DNA of 56,643 nucleotides from an uncultured Duncaniella sp. (GCA_910589485.1 CAJUSW010000016.1:1-56643); one strand, 5' to 3'; shown: positions 1 through 7,723, numbered from the stretch's first letter. The notes: generated by a model not told the origin, from the letters alone. A program made the numbers and translations.

Positions 1-44
1 AGAGAAGCGAAACCTCAGCCGAGGTCTTGCTTCTCTCTTTTTTT
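1..44 (+). terminator. Intrinsic terminator of a gene left of the window
   Basis: An 8-bp stem (1-8 with 29-36) continues as a 5-bp inner stem (12-16 with 21-25) and is followed by a run of T at 38-44. The gene it ends lies outside the window. Confidence 0.75.
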
Positions 45-188
45 ATGCCATTTTGTGGCTAATTTTCTATCTTGTCGCAAATTTTATATTTTGCAGCTAC
101 TTTATATCTTGTTACCACTTTTTTATCCATACCTAAGCAGCCCTGCCATCCAGCTCTGCTGAGCTATTCATGTTCAGGCATGCTAAAC

Positions 189-376
189 TTTATTCCTGAT
201 CCATCTCGTTGCAACTGGAAAAATCCGTTGCCCCGTTTTATTCCTGATCCACCTCGTACAACCGGAAAAATCCGCACCCCACTTTATTTCTGATCACCCT
301 CGTAGCAATAGAAAAAAACGCTGGCCCACTTTATTCCTGATCCATCTCGTTACAACCGGAAAAATGTGCTGGCCCG
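189..376. repeat. Four tandem units of 46-48 bp
   Basis: Units start at about 189, 237, 283 and 330. Each begins with TTTATTCCTGATC (third unit TTTATTTC) and continues through a CTCGT core, a GGAAAAA-like core and a CCC end. Unit length varies between 46 and 48 bases and the units have diverged, so this is a decaying tandem array without unique spacers. Function is unknown. Confidence 0.8.
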
Positions 377-402
377 TATGTCCTCGATGCTGTCCGCAGG
401 GC

Positions 403-554
403 GCCATCCATTAAGCCCCGAATGGGGCGATGTAATCGTAGCCCCATCACGAGCCTGACAAGCAAATCGCCCGTCAGGGCAGATTTGCGCCGGCGGGCGA
501 GGCATGGGGAAATGAAATAAATGCCAATTTGGGCGTCGAAGACGTCCTATAATC
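403..554 (+). repeat. Dispersed structured element, copy C1
   Basis: This 150-bp block is repeated, in the same orientation, at 34335-34490. Shared parts include GCGATGTA, TAGCCCCA, a hairpin with arms GCAAATC (462-468) and GATTTGC (482-488) with CCC/GGG inside, GGGCGAGGCATGGGGAAA, and GGGCGTCGAAGACGTCC near the end. The stems are kept in both copies while linkers drift, which suggests a structured DNA or RNA element and not a gene. Confidence 0.8.
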
Positions 555-704
555 GATCCGTCATGGCGCAGTCATCACCTAAAAAACTGGTATAACCTAT
601 CTACTGTTCTGCTATTCCCCCCATTTCTAAGGCAAGCCTCCCCGCCTGGTGTTACAGCGATTGTAACAATTCCTACCCCATATTCTGTATCAAAAACGAC
701 GATT

Positions 705-735
705 TTTGTTATCTGTAACAATTTTGTTACATTTG
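705..735 (+). promoter_or_regulatory. Promoter of the ECF sigma gene, with an overlapping palindrome
   Basis: TTTG at 705-708, a 19-base spacer and TACATTTG at 728-735 match the Bacteroidetes consensus. A perfect inverted repeat with 8-bp arms, TGTAACAA-TT-TTGTTACA (714-731), overlaps the -7 element and could be an operator. A related short palindrome ATTGTAACAAT lies at 660-670. The leader to the start codon is about 225 bases. Confidence 0.75.
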
Positions 736-965
736 TGTCGTGCGCATAATATATTGTAAATTAGCGAAATACATGTAATTTTATCAAAAACTCATTCCAT
801 GAAAATATTTTTTGCAAAAAATTTCGATAAAAATCTTGACACAGGTATTAACTTTGAAATGTCGAAAGACAATAACACCACCGACAATAAAGATCTCAAG
901 GTAAGACCCCACAGATCTGACATAAAAACTCACAAACGTTCAACACATTTAAAGGCGATACAACT

Positions 966-1469
966 ATGGCAAACAAGGATTTTGAAAACAAGCTGATGGC
1001 TCTCCAAGGCAACCTTCTCAACTTTGCCTACATGCTCACTTCCAACCGTGACAACGCCTACGACCTGCTCCAGGACACGACACTCAAGGCTCTCGACAAC
1101 GAAAGCAAATATGTCGACAACACCAACTTCAAGGGATGGGTATTCACCATCATGCGCAATATCTTCATCAACAACTACCGCCGCACCACCCGCTCGCAGA
1201 CAGTTGTTGACCAGACCGAGGACCTCTACCACCTGAACCTCTCGCAGGACAGCGGTCTTGAGACACCCGAAGGCTCCTACGGAGCATCCGAGATCACCTC
1301 GGCCATCAACGAGTTCCCCGAGGAATACCGCATCCCCTTCTCGATGCACGTAGCCGGCTACAAGTACAACGAGATCGCCGAGAAGATGAACCTTCCCCTC
1401 GGTACCGTAAAGAGCCGCATCTTCTTCGCCCGCAAGAAGCTCCAGACCCGCTTCGCCGACTACCGTTAG
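966..1469 (+). CDS. RNA polymerase sigma factor, ECF (sigma-70) family
   Basis: A 167-residue protein that should direct RNA polymerase to specific promoters. Region 2 spans about residues 10-75, with a helix containing YDLLQDTTLKAL followed by FKGWVFTIMRNIFIN, the usual -10-binding segment. Region 4 spans about 110-160, with EEYRIPFSMHVAGY and a helix-turn-helix NEIAEKMNLPLGTVKSRIF. Length and layout are normal for ECF factors. No anti-sigma gene lies nearby, which fits the stand-alone sigma factors common in Bacteroidales. ATG 966 is the only start that keeps region 2 complete. The regulon cannot be read from the sequence. Confidence 0.93.
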   Translation: MANKDFENKLMALQGNLLNFAYMLTSNRDNAYDLLQDTTLKALDNESKYVDNTNFKGWVFTIMRNIFINNYRRTTRSQTVVDQTEDLYHLNLSQDSGLETPEGSYGASEITSAINEFPEEYRIPFSMHVAGYKYNEIAEKMNLPLGTVKSRIFFARKKLQTRFADYR

Positions 1470-2069
1470 TATTCAGCTAAAGCTGAAGGTTATAAGTTTA
1501 TAAGTTTAAAGGTTTATAGGTTTAAAAGCCAGCCTGATAGCTAATCGCTATACTCTATACTCTATACTTTCCCCTCTATACTTCCCCCTAAAAGACTCTC
1601 CCCAAAACTCACGGATTAAAGCTAAAGATATTTATAGAGATTATATGAGTTCCTGAGAAGGTGCTGTGAAATAGGATCGGTTGTTTCAACCGATGATTCT
1701 AAGGTAAAAAAGATTGGTATTTGGTATATATTGATTGGTAATTAAGATTGGTAAAAAGAGTTTTTCATTTGGTATTGATTTTTGGTATATAAGCAATCTT
1801 ACGATAGGCCATTGACGTTAGATGTTCAGCCCTGTCACCTGTAGGTGGCGGGGCTGAGTCATGTATGGGCCTCTCGGAGGTGCGGAGTGCATCATGCGTA
1901 GACCGATTGACCTCGAGGAGAGGCGATATGTTTCATAGGGATTACAATTGAGGCATTTGTAATAGGAGTGTAATAATTGGGATGGTGCGGTTAATGTGTT
2001 GACAAATAGGATTGTAAGGTGATTTAGGGTGGGAATTTTGTATATTTTTTGTTAAGTTTTAAGGATGTT
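1470..2069. other. Intergenic region with repeats and hairpins, no gene
   Basis: No gene is visible. The stretch contains TTATAAGTTTATAAG-type repeats at 1490-1528 and a CTATACTCTATACTTTCC-type block at about 1548-1591, both seen again elsewhere in the window. A perfect 8-bp hairpin (1676-1694) and a run of TTGGTA-like words (about 1710-1795) follow. Two further stem-loops lie at 1826-1857 and 1869-1924 and are listed separately. Confidence 0.6.
1826..1924. other. Pair of strong stem-loops between the two sigma genes
   Basis: The first stem-loop pairs TCAGCCC (1826-1832) with GGGCTGA (1851-1857) and has an inner CACCT/AGGTG stem. The second pairs GCCTCTC (1869-1875) with GAGAGGC (1918-1924), with GGAGGT/ACCTC pairing inside. 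Neither is followed by a T-run, so they do not look like terminators. A structured leader or small RNA is possible. Confidence 0.4.
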
Positions 2070-2101
2070 TTGTTGAAATATGTAACAGTTTTGTAACTTT
2101 G
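2068..2101 (+). promoter_or_regulatory. Promoter of the sigma-like gene at 2161
   Basis: TAACTTTG at 2094-2101 is a good -7 element. TTTTGTTG at about 2068-2075 is the likely -33 region. TGTAACAGTTTTGTAAC, overlapping the -7 element, resembles the palindrome at 714-731 upstream of the first sigma gene. Confidence 0.65.
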
Positions 2102-2160
2102 TATATAGTAAAACACTTATAGTACATCATTCTAATTTTCTACTAAAAAACTATTTGTTA

Positions 2161-2658
2161 ATGAATCACTACGACAACGACCGCATGATGAACCTGAGGA
2201 GCAATCTCCTCGATTATGCATTCTCCCTGACGTCGGACCATGCTTTGGCTCACCAGCTTGTCGACGAGAGTACGGCAAGGGCCTTTGATGGTGAGTCAGT
2301 AACTGAGGATGATGCCGAGCTGCGGGGACGCGTCATAAGGCTCATGCACGCCATCTATGACCGTAAGTATTCCCGTCTGGCCGGATGTATCAATGATAAC
2401 GTAGAGTGCTATGACGCCGATATATATTGCATCAATCTTACATCGGGATGTGAGGGTGAGATAGAGGGTGTGGTGAGCGGAGAGGAGATGACGCATGTGT
2501 TCAACTCGCTTTCCGACCGCTACCGGGTGCCGGCGATGATGCACTTTGTGGGCTATACTAACGATGAGATCGCCTCGGTGACGGGGATGAGCGCCTCGGA
2601 TGTGGCCGACCGGCTGACGTATTGCCGGATGTGGCTGAGGGCAGTGTTGACGGTGTGA
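2161..2658 (+). CDS. Divergent ECF sigma-like protein, paralogue of the protein at 966
   Basis: A 165-residue protein that aligns along its length with the sigma factor at 966-1469: RSNLLDYAFSLTSDHALAHQLV matches QGNLLNFAYMLTSNRDNAYDLL, and SDRYRVPAMMHFVGYTNDEIA matches PEEYRIPFSMHVAGYKYNEIA. The -10-recognition helix and the region-4 turn are much altered (MSASDVADRLTYCRM where the paralogue has LPLGTVKSRIFFARK). Basic residues expected to contact DNA are missing, and the middle is acidic. It may be a decaying copy, a modified sigma factor, or a protein that competes for core polymerase. ATG 2161 is preferred to TTG 2155 because it matches the paralogue's start. Confidence 0.75.
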   Translation: MNHYDNDRMMNLRSNLLDYAFSLTSDHALAHQLVDESTARAFDGESVTEDDAELRGRVIRLMHAIYDRKYSRLAGCINDNVECYDADIYCINLTSGCEGEIEGVVSGEEMTHVFNSLSDRYRVPAMMHFVGYTNDEIASVTGMSASDVADRLTYCRMWLRAVLTV

Positions 2659-2799
2659 GCGCAATGCTCCTCCTTGATATAATACAAAGATATAATACAA
2701 ATGGCGCGGATCGGGAATGATCCGCGCCATTGACGTATTTATTTGAGTTTTGGATATGCCGCTTGATGTATTGTGGCAGGCCCGGGCAAGAGGGGGAGA

Positions 2800-3420
2800 T
2801 TACTTCTTGTCGGCAGCCTTGGTGTAGCGAGCGTTGAGACCGTCGATCACTTCCTTGGTGATATCGAGGTCGGGGTTGAAGTACACGCCTGCGTTCTTGT
2901 AGAGGATAGCGTCGTATTTGCGGGTAGCGTTATACTCCTTGATGAACTTCTCGATGGAGTCGCTGAGCTGCATCTGCTGCTGTGCGAGTTCGTTGTCGGC
3001 GTTGCGTCCGAGTCCGGCGAGATAGTTCTCGGCATCCTGCTGCATCTTCTGGAGTTTCTGCATGTCGGCGTTATAGCTTGCCTCGGTGAGATAACCGTTA
3101 GACTGTGCTTTCTGCTGAATGGAAGCTGCGAATTTCTGGATCTCTGCTCCCTTGGAGTTGCGTGCGTTTTCAATGCGCTGCATTGCGCGTACAGTAGCAT
3201 CCTGGACATCCTTGGCGAGCTGGTAGTGAGAGAGCACCGAGTCGCTGTCGATGTAGCGGATGTTGATAGATGATGTTGTCGCGCCATCGGCCGAAGTCGC
3301 TGTACCAGCGGCAGGAGTGGCTGAGCTGTTGTCGGCGGCAGAGTCTCCTCCGCAAGCGGTCATGCTCAAGGCCATTGCGCCAAGGAGCAGCGAGGAAGCT
3401 GACATTGCTAACTTTTTCAT
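2800..3420 (-). CDS. OmpH/Skp-family periplasmic chaperone-like lipoprotein
   Basis: A 206-residue protein with a lipoprotein signal (MKKLAMSAS followed by hydrophobic residues and TACGG, so Cys about 20 is the lipidated residue) and a low-complexity Ala/Ser/Thr linker to about residue 50. The rest is a long charged, coiled-coil-like domain typical of OmpH/Skp, the chaperones that carry unfolded outer-membrane proteins across the periplasm. The domain starts at NIRYIDSDSVLSHYQLAK, the usual beginning of the family. An in-frame upstream extension to 3678 is rejected because the signal peptide starts at 3420 and the extension overlaps another gene. It is probably co-transcribed with the small gene at 3486-3656. 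Confidence 0.85.
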   Translation of the reverse strand: MKKLAMSASSLLLGAMALSMTACGGDSAADNSSATPAAGTATSADGATTSSINIRYIDSDSVLSHYQLAKDVQDATVRAMQRIENARNSKGAEIQKFAASIQQKAQSNGYLTEASYNADMQKLQKMQQDAENYLAGLGRNADNELAQQQMQLSDSIEKFIKEYNATRKYDAILYKNAGVYFNPDLDITKEVIDGLNARYTKAADKK

Positions 3421-3485
3421 GTCAAAAAAATCTGTGATAAAATAGGGTAATAGAATTACTTTTGAATCTCGAGGAAGTGATGTTT

Positions 3486-3656
3486 TTACAGGTCGTGGTG
3501 GCAACCTATGCCCCGACGCTTCAGCTCGACACTGTCGTGAGCGTGGCCCGAGGGGAACCGGCCTCCTTTGACAAAGAATACCTTCACACCAAGCAACAAC
3601 ACAGCCAGAGCCAAAAGTAGAGCCGCAAGGCATATGGAGAGTAGGATAGTCATCAT
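3486..3656 (-). CDS. Small conserved-looking single-span membrane protein
   Basis: This 56-residue frame starts MMTILLSICLAALL, has one hydrophobic segment (residues about 3-25), then LLGVKVFFVKGGRFPSGHAH and a basic tail ending RRGIGCHHDL. From memory, short Bacteroidetes proteins of this form (one membrane helix, then VKVFFVKGGxFP and a C-terminal GI-C) occur widely without a known function. TACATTTG on this strand at 3683-3676 provides a promoter 20 bases upstream. The OmpH-like gene follows after 65 bases. The start could also be the second Met (3653). Confidence 0.7.
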   Translation of the reverse strand: MMTILLSICLAALLLALAVLLLGVKVFFVKGGRFPSGHAHDSVELKRRGIGCHHDL

Positions 3657-3675
3657 CTTTAGAGCTTTTCCACTG

Positions 3676-3683
3676 CAAATGTA
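3676..3683 (-). promoter_or_regulatory. -7 element for the small membrane protein and OmpH-like gene
   Basis: Read on the minus strand this is TACATTTG, an exact match to TAnnTTTG. I see no clear -33 element at the normal distance. Confidence 0.55.
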
Positions 3684-3827
3684 GTGATTTTGGCCTAATA
3701 ATAGTGCCTATATCAATTTTATTTTATAATTTAGTGGTGCAATTAAGTATTTTTTGTACTTGATTCACACATGCGCTAAAAATTTCTAAAAATCACGATA
3801 TATTCATTTAATACCTATTTCTGATAT

Positions 3828-5288
3828 ATGGAAATCAAAGATCTTCAGCCTCAGGCCGTGTTCTCGATCTTCGACGAGATCACCCGTATCCCCCGTCCCT
3901 CCAAGAAGGAGGAGAAGATACGTGCCTATCTTCTTGAATTTGCCGAGAAGCACGGCATCGCATCCAAGACCGATGCGATAGGTAACGTTGTGCTCAGTGT
4001 GCCCGCTACCCCCGGACACGAGGACGCCCCCACAGTGATCCTGCAGGGACACATGGACATGGTGTGCGAGAGCAACGACAAGAGTTTCGATTTCACAACC
4101 CAGCCTATTCCCGCTTATGTGGACGGCGAGTGGATCAAGACCAAGGGTACCACCCTCGGTGCCGACAACGGTATCGGCGTGGCTGCCTCGCTGGCAATAC
4201 TTACCGACAAGACATTTGAGCACGGTCCGATCGAGGCCCTCTTCACAATGGACGAGGAGACCGGCATGACCGGCGCCAACAATCTCGGCGAGGACATGAT
4301 CACCGGCAGCATGCTTCTGAACCTCGATTCGGAGGATGACGCCGAGATCTTCGTGGGATGTGCCGGCGGTATCGACACCCAGGCATTCTTCACCTACAAC
4401 CGCTCTTTCGCTCCCAAGGACTTCCTCTACTTCAAGATTAATGTGGAGGGATTGAACGGCGGACATTCGGGTGGCGACATCCATCTGGGTCGTGCCAATG
4501 CCAACAAGCTCCTTGCTCGCTTCCTGTTCCGCCTCTCGGGCAAGCATGAAGTGGTGATCTCGGAGATCGATGGCGGCAACCTGCGCAACGCTATACCCCG
4601 CGCCGCACATGCCGTGATAGGCGTACACACCTCCAAGAAGGAGAGCGTGCGTGTGGATCTCAACAACTATATCGCCGAGCTCGAAAACGAGTATGCCGGT
4701 CTCGAGCCTAACCTCAAGCTCACAATGGAGAGCGTGGATACCCCCGACTTCGCCATTGACCAGGAGACATCGATCAACCTGGTGCGCGCCATCTACAGCG
4801 CTCCCCACGGAGTTGTATCAATGAGCCGCGACCTCGAGGGCCTCGTGGAGACTTCGACCAACCTCGCTTCGGTGAAGATGGCCGCTGACAACACCATCGT
4901 GATCACCACCAGCCAGCGTAGCTCGGTGGAATCGCGCAAGCTCGACATCGCCGGTCAGGTGGAGGCCCACTTCCTGCTCGCAGGCGCACGTGTGGAGCAT
5001 GGCGAAGGTTATCCCGGATGGCAGCCCAACCTCGAGTCGCCCATCATGAAGATCACGCGCGACGCTTACAAGGAGCTCTACGGAATCGAGCCCGCCATCA
5101 AGGCTATCCATGCCGGACTGGAGTGTGGCCTGTTCCTCACCAAGTATCCTCACCTGGACATGGTGTCGTTCGGTCCCACCCTGCGCGACGTTCACTCCCC
5201 CTCGGAGCGCATGCACATCCCGGCAGTGGAGCGTTTCTACGGACAGCTCAAGCGCACCCTCGAAAAGGTGGCCGAGCTTAAGAAATAA
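3828..5288 (+). CDS. pepD: Aminoacyl-histidine dipeptidase (Xaa-His dipeptidase, peptidase M20C)
   Basis: A 486-residue cytosolic di-zinc dipeptidase that hydrolyses Xaa-His and other dipeptides. Metal and catalytic residues of the M20 family are visible: H75 and D77 in QGHMDMV, D113 in LGADNG, and E143/E144 in MDEETG. The dimerisation (lid) domain spans about 180-370, and the C-terminal segment carries the family's final metal-ligand His in a DVHSPSERMHIP context. No signal peptide is present. Length is normal for PepD (about 485). It appears monocistronic, with a hairpin and T-run at 5367-5430 behind it. Confidence 0.95.
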   Translation: MEIKDLQPQAVFSIFDEITRIPRPSKKEEKIRAYLLEFAEKHGIASKTDAIGNVVLSVPATPGHEDAPTVILQGHMDMVCESNDKSFDFTTQPIPAYVDGEWIKTKGTTLGADNGIGVAASLAILTDKTFEHGPIEALFTMDEETGMTGANNLGEDMITGSMLLNLDSEDDAEIFVGCAGGIDTQAFFTYNRSFAPKDFLYFKINVEGLNGGHSGGDIHLGRANANKLLARFLFRLSGKHEVVISEIDGGNLRNAIPRAAHAVIGVHTSKKESVRVDLNNYIAELENEYAGLEPNLKLTMESVDTPDFAIDQETSINLVRAIYSAPHGVVSMSRDLEGLVETSTNLASVKMAADNTIVITTSQRSSVESRKLDIAGQVEAHFLLAGARVEHGEGYPGWQPNLESPIMKITRDAYKELYGIEPAIKAIHAGLECGLFLTKYPHLDMVSFGPTLRDVHSPSERMHIPAVERFYGQLKRTLEKVAELKK

Positions 5289-5366
5289 GCACTCGTTAAC
5301 ATTTATTATGAAACGCCCGGCAGAGGCCGGGAATCAATGAATACCCCCGCCAGGGGTACCTGAAAT
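5289..5366. other. Two small hairpins upstream of the pepD terminator
   Basis: CCCGG/CCGGG (about 5318-5333) and TACCCC/GGGGTA (about 5341-5358) form two short stem-loops in series just before the larger hairpin at 5367-5419. No open frame here is convincing. Confidence 0.4.
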
Positions 5367-5430
5367 GGAGGTGAGGCACCGGCCGTGACACAAAAACGCA
5401 TGGCAAGTGGCTCGCCTCCAAACTTTTTTT
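5367..5430 (+). terminator. Terminator-like long hairpin after pepD
   Basis: GGAGGTGAG (5367-5375) pairs with CTCGCCTCC (5411-5419) with one mismatch, the inner CAC/GTG adds to the stem, and seven T follow at 5424-5430. The large loop (about 28 bases) is unusual for a plain terminator. The next start codon is almost 190 bases further on. Confidence 0.6.
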
Positions 5431-5614
5431 ACACCTAACACACAACAAATCGGCCACTTAGTACGTTATAGAAAAATAGTGCTCTCTCCAGGGCAGGATG
5501 AAGCGTGTGGCAACACGTGCTATCCTTCCCGCCCGCGATAGTCGCTATACTACAGTTATCCCCCTATGCGCCGCGACTGGCGCGCAAGGGAATTGTCGAA
5601 CTAAAACCATTCTT

Positions 5615-6397
5615 ATGCTACATCGTGCAGCCCTGCTCGCAGCAACGGTGTTAGTCTCCTCAGTGATTTTCACTATGAATGGCGACGGTAATTCGCACAC
5701 AGCCGATCTGCCCTCGCACGAGACACCGATTGCCCTGGCAAAACAGCTCACAGAGCCGAATGACACTATTCACACATTGACTGAAGACGACTTCCGAGAA
5801 GTGGCCCAATCGCTGGGTGTAGAAGTCGCAGCTATCAAGGCCGTCGTAGAAATTGAAGCCGGCCGCACTCACGAGGGGTTTTCCGCGCCAGGCAAACCGC
5901 TCATCAATTTTGACCTCACCATGTTCCGCCGTTTTGCCACCCGGCACGGGGTCAATCTGTCAAAGTATGGCAAGTCCCACTCGGTGGTGTTCAATTCCCA
6001 CCGGGGTTCACAGAAGCAGGCCAACCGCCGCCTCGAAGCCGCCAAGTCGATACATCCGCATGCCGCTATCGAGGGTACATTCTGGGGTATGTTCCAGATA
6101 GGTGGTTTCAACTGGAAGAAGTGCGGAGCCGAGAGCATCGACCAGTTCGTGGAACTGATGTCGAGATCGGAACGCGACCAGCTCGACATGTTTGCCAGCT
6201 TCATTTCCTCGACCGGGCTGCTCAAGCATCTGCAGTCCAAGAACTGGGCCGCTTTTGCCCGAGGCTATAACGGACCGTCGTATGCTCGCCGTTCCTATCA
6301 CACGCGCATGGCATCGGCCTACAACCGCTACAGCAAGCTTGCTGACCAGGCTGAGGATCCCTCCTCGGCCGAGGATCTGGCCCAGGCCGAGAGTTGA
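5615..6397 (+). CDS. Secreted N-acetylmuramidase-family protein (DUF3380-like)
   Basis: A 260-residue protein expected to cut peptidoglycan glycan strands in the periplasm. ATG 5615 gives an N-terminal hydrophobic segment (about residues 4-20) after MLHR, which looks like a signal peptide or anchor. The muramidase domain (about 55-235) begins with VAQSLGVEVAAIKAVVEIEAG, whose Glu in VEIEAG is the likely catalytic acid. It includes INFDLTMFRRF and WGMFQIGGFNWKKCG, close to the family pattern (I-x-FExHxF, WGxFQIxGxN). Typical phage-type members lack an exporting signal, so this is a cellular form. In-frame extension to 5498 is rejected because it hides the signal peptide. Confidence 0.85.
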   Translation: MLHRAALLAATVLVSSVIFTMNGDGNSHTADLPSHETPIALAKQLTEPNDTIHTLTEDDFREVAQSLGVEVAAIKAVVEIEAGRTHEGFSAPGKPLINFDLTMFRRFATRHGVNLSKYGKSHSVVFNSHRGSQKQANRRLEAAKSIHPHAAIEGTFWGMFQIGGFNWKKCGAESIDQFVELMSRSERDQLDMFASFISSTGLLKHLQSKNWAAFARGYNGPSYARRSYHTRMASAYNRYSKLADQAEDPSSAEDLAQAES

Positions 6398-6441
6398 CAA
6401 GAACATTCCGCGCCTCCCGGCGCGTGATATTTAGAAAAGAA

Positions 6442-6488
6442 TATTGCCGGATGTCGTGCTTATGACGACATCCGGCAATACTCTTTTT
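6442..6488. terminator. Bidirectional terminator between muramidase and rubrerythrin
   Basis: A perfect 16-bp stem (6442-6457 with 6465-6480) with a 7-base loop. T-runs follow on the plus strand (6484-6488) and A-rich DNA precedes it (6434-6440), so it can serve both converging genes. Confidence 0.9.
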
Positions 6489-6508
6489 ATGAATTAAAAG
6501 TCAGGTTT

Positions 6509-7093
6509 TTAATAGTTCTCGGCCTTACGCTCGAAGTAGCCCTGTTCCTTGCCGCACACGGGGCATTTCTTGGGTGCGTTCTTGCCTTTGTGGACGTATC
6601 CGCAATGCATGCACTGCCATTCCTGCTCCTCGTTCTCGCTCGAGAATTCCTGATCCTCGGTGAGGCGTTCGAGCAGGCGCAGATAGCGCTTCTCGTGCTC
6701 GATCTCCACCTTGGCCACCATCTTGAAGAGAGCGGCTACATCGGGAAATCCTTCCTCCATGGCGGTCTGGGAGAAGTTAGCATAAAGGTCGCTCCACTCC
6801 TCGCGTTCGCCGGCTGCGGCCTCGCGCAGGTTAGTGATGGTATCGCCTACCACACCGGCGGGATAGCCGGCCTGGATGGTGACAACTCCGCCCTCGAGCT
6901 TGCTGAAGAACAGCTCGGCGTGACTCATTTCCTGCTTTGCGGTAACCTTGAAGATCTTGGCTATCTGGCGGTAGCCTTCCTCCTTAGCCTTCTTGGCAAA
7001 GAGGGTGTATCGTGAGCGTGCCTGGCTTTCACCAGCAAATGCGGCGAGAAGATTCTGTTCGGTGCGTGTACCTTTGAGTGATTTCTTATCCAT
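6509..7093 (-). CDS. rbr: Rubrerythrin
   Basis: A 194-residue non-haem iron peroxidase that reduces hydrogen peroxide in anaerobes. The N-terminal ferritin-like four-helix domain (about 1-145) carries the di-iron ligands in AFAGESQARSRY, KQEMSHAELF, AAAGEREEW and KVEIEHEKRY. The C-terminal rubredoxin domain (about 155-190) has two Cys pairs in WQCMHCGY and CPVCGKEQGYF. Length is normal. Start 7093 (MDKKSLKG) is the family start, and a longer upstream reading frame adds 17 residues with no homology. It is monocistronic, with a strong terminator behind it. Confidence 0.96.
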   Translation of the reverse strand: MDKKSLKGTRTEQNLLAAFAGESQARSRYTLFAKKAKEEGYRQIAKIFKVTAKQEMSHAELFFSKLEGGVVTIQAGYPAGVVGDTITNLREAAAGEREEWSDLYANFSQTAMEEGFPDVAALFKMVAKVEIEHEKRYLRLLERLTEDQEFSSENEEQEWQCMHCGYVHKGKNAPKKCPVCGKEQGYFERKAENY

Positions 7094-7200
7094 GTAAAAT
7101 ATGAGAGTTATAAGTTGAGTTAATGTTTGTGTCGAGGATACCATGCTCCTCGGTACTTATAACAATTCATTTTCAGGAAAGGTTCACGCACGTGGGGATA

Positions 7201-7224
7201 AGAGGTTGTTTTTAAACAACCTCT
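7201..7224. repeat. Perfect 11-bp palindrome
   Basis: AGAGGTTGTTT (7201-7211) and AAACAACCTCT (7214-7224) form a near-loopless palindrome upstream of rubrerythrin. A similar palindrome, AAGAGGCTGTT...AACAGCCTCTT, is at 33331-33355. Confidence 0.6.
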
Positions 7225-7294
7225 AAATCGCGAAAATATTACAGAAATGCCGATCCCGCTGTAATATAGCCTGTTATCCCGGATGGAGAGGGTG

Positions 7295-7723
7295 TCACAC
7301 TATGGATCTCGGATCGCGCTGTCCGCCATACATCGAGTCGAGCACTTCGGCAAAAATGTCGCCCGGAGCTATGGAGTCAAACAGGGTCATGCACGATCTC
7401 ACTTTCGAGGCATCGATCTCCCCGAGGATGCGTGCGGGCGACCGGTCCTTATGCGCCAGCAATGCGGCTGTGATTTCCATTAGCCGTGGTCCCAGCACCG
7501 GATGCGAGAGATAAGCCTCGGCTTCCGCCCGGTCCCTGATGCCGAAGTAGTGAGACATGCGGCTGTACCCGAGTCCGCGGAGTTGTGGGAATATGTACCA
7601 TATCCAGTGTGAGGATTTCCGTCCGACCTTGATCTCGTCCAGGGCGAGGCCGTAATCACACATGGCAGTGTCCTGGGCCACTACAAAGCGTTCGATTGAG
7701 TCATCGATATTGTAGGATTCCAT
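7295..7723 (-). CDS. DUF1810 family protein
   Basis: A 142-residue cytosolic protein with the DUF1810 signature: RFVVAQD near the start, then a run containing EIKVGRKSSHWIWYIFPQLRGLG (about 29-51), YFGIRDRAEAEAYLSHPVLG (about 59-78) and a C-terminal DSIAPGDIFAEVLDSMYGGQRD. Length is typical. The function of this family is not established. It lies downstream of the cysteine desulfidase-like gene's terminator and may be its own transcription unit. Confidence 0.9.
   Translation of the reverse strand: MESYNIDDSIERFVVAQDTAMCDYGLALDEIKVGRKSSHWIWYIFPQLRGLGYSRMSHYFGIRDRAEAEAYLSHPVLGPRLMEITAALLAHKDRSPARILGEIDASKVRSCMTLFDSIAPGDIFAEVLDSMYGGQRDPRSIV

Larger units (their letters stand above)
45..704. other. 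Gene-free leader region with repeats
   Basis: No convincing gene. The stretch holds four imperfect tandem units (189-376) and one copy of a dispersed structured element (403-554), both listed separately. The remainder is AT-rich. A short open frame at 72-293 runs through the tandem repeats and shows no protein-like composition. Confidence 0.6.

Noticed and set aside
72..293. 73-codon frame
   Set aside because: It reads through the tandem repeat units and has no protein-like features.
189..376. Possible CRISPR array
   Set aside because: Units of 46-48 bp are contiguous and diverge gradually; there are no conserved short repeats separated by unique spacers and no cas genes.
3421..3678. N-terminal extension of the OmpH-like protein
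   Set aside because: The extension hides the lipoprotein signal and overlaps the better-supported 56-residue gene in another frame.
3804..4808. 334-codon frame on the minus strand
   Set aside because: Antisense to pepD, whose protein is complete and well conserved; the long opposite frame follows from codon bias.
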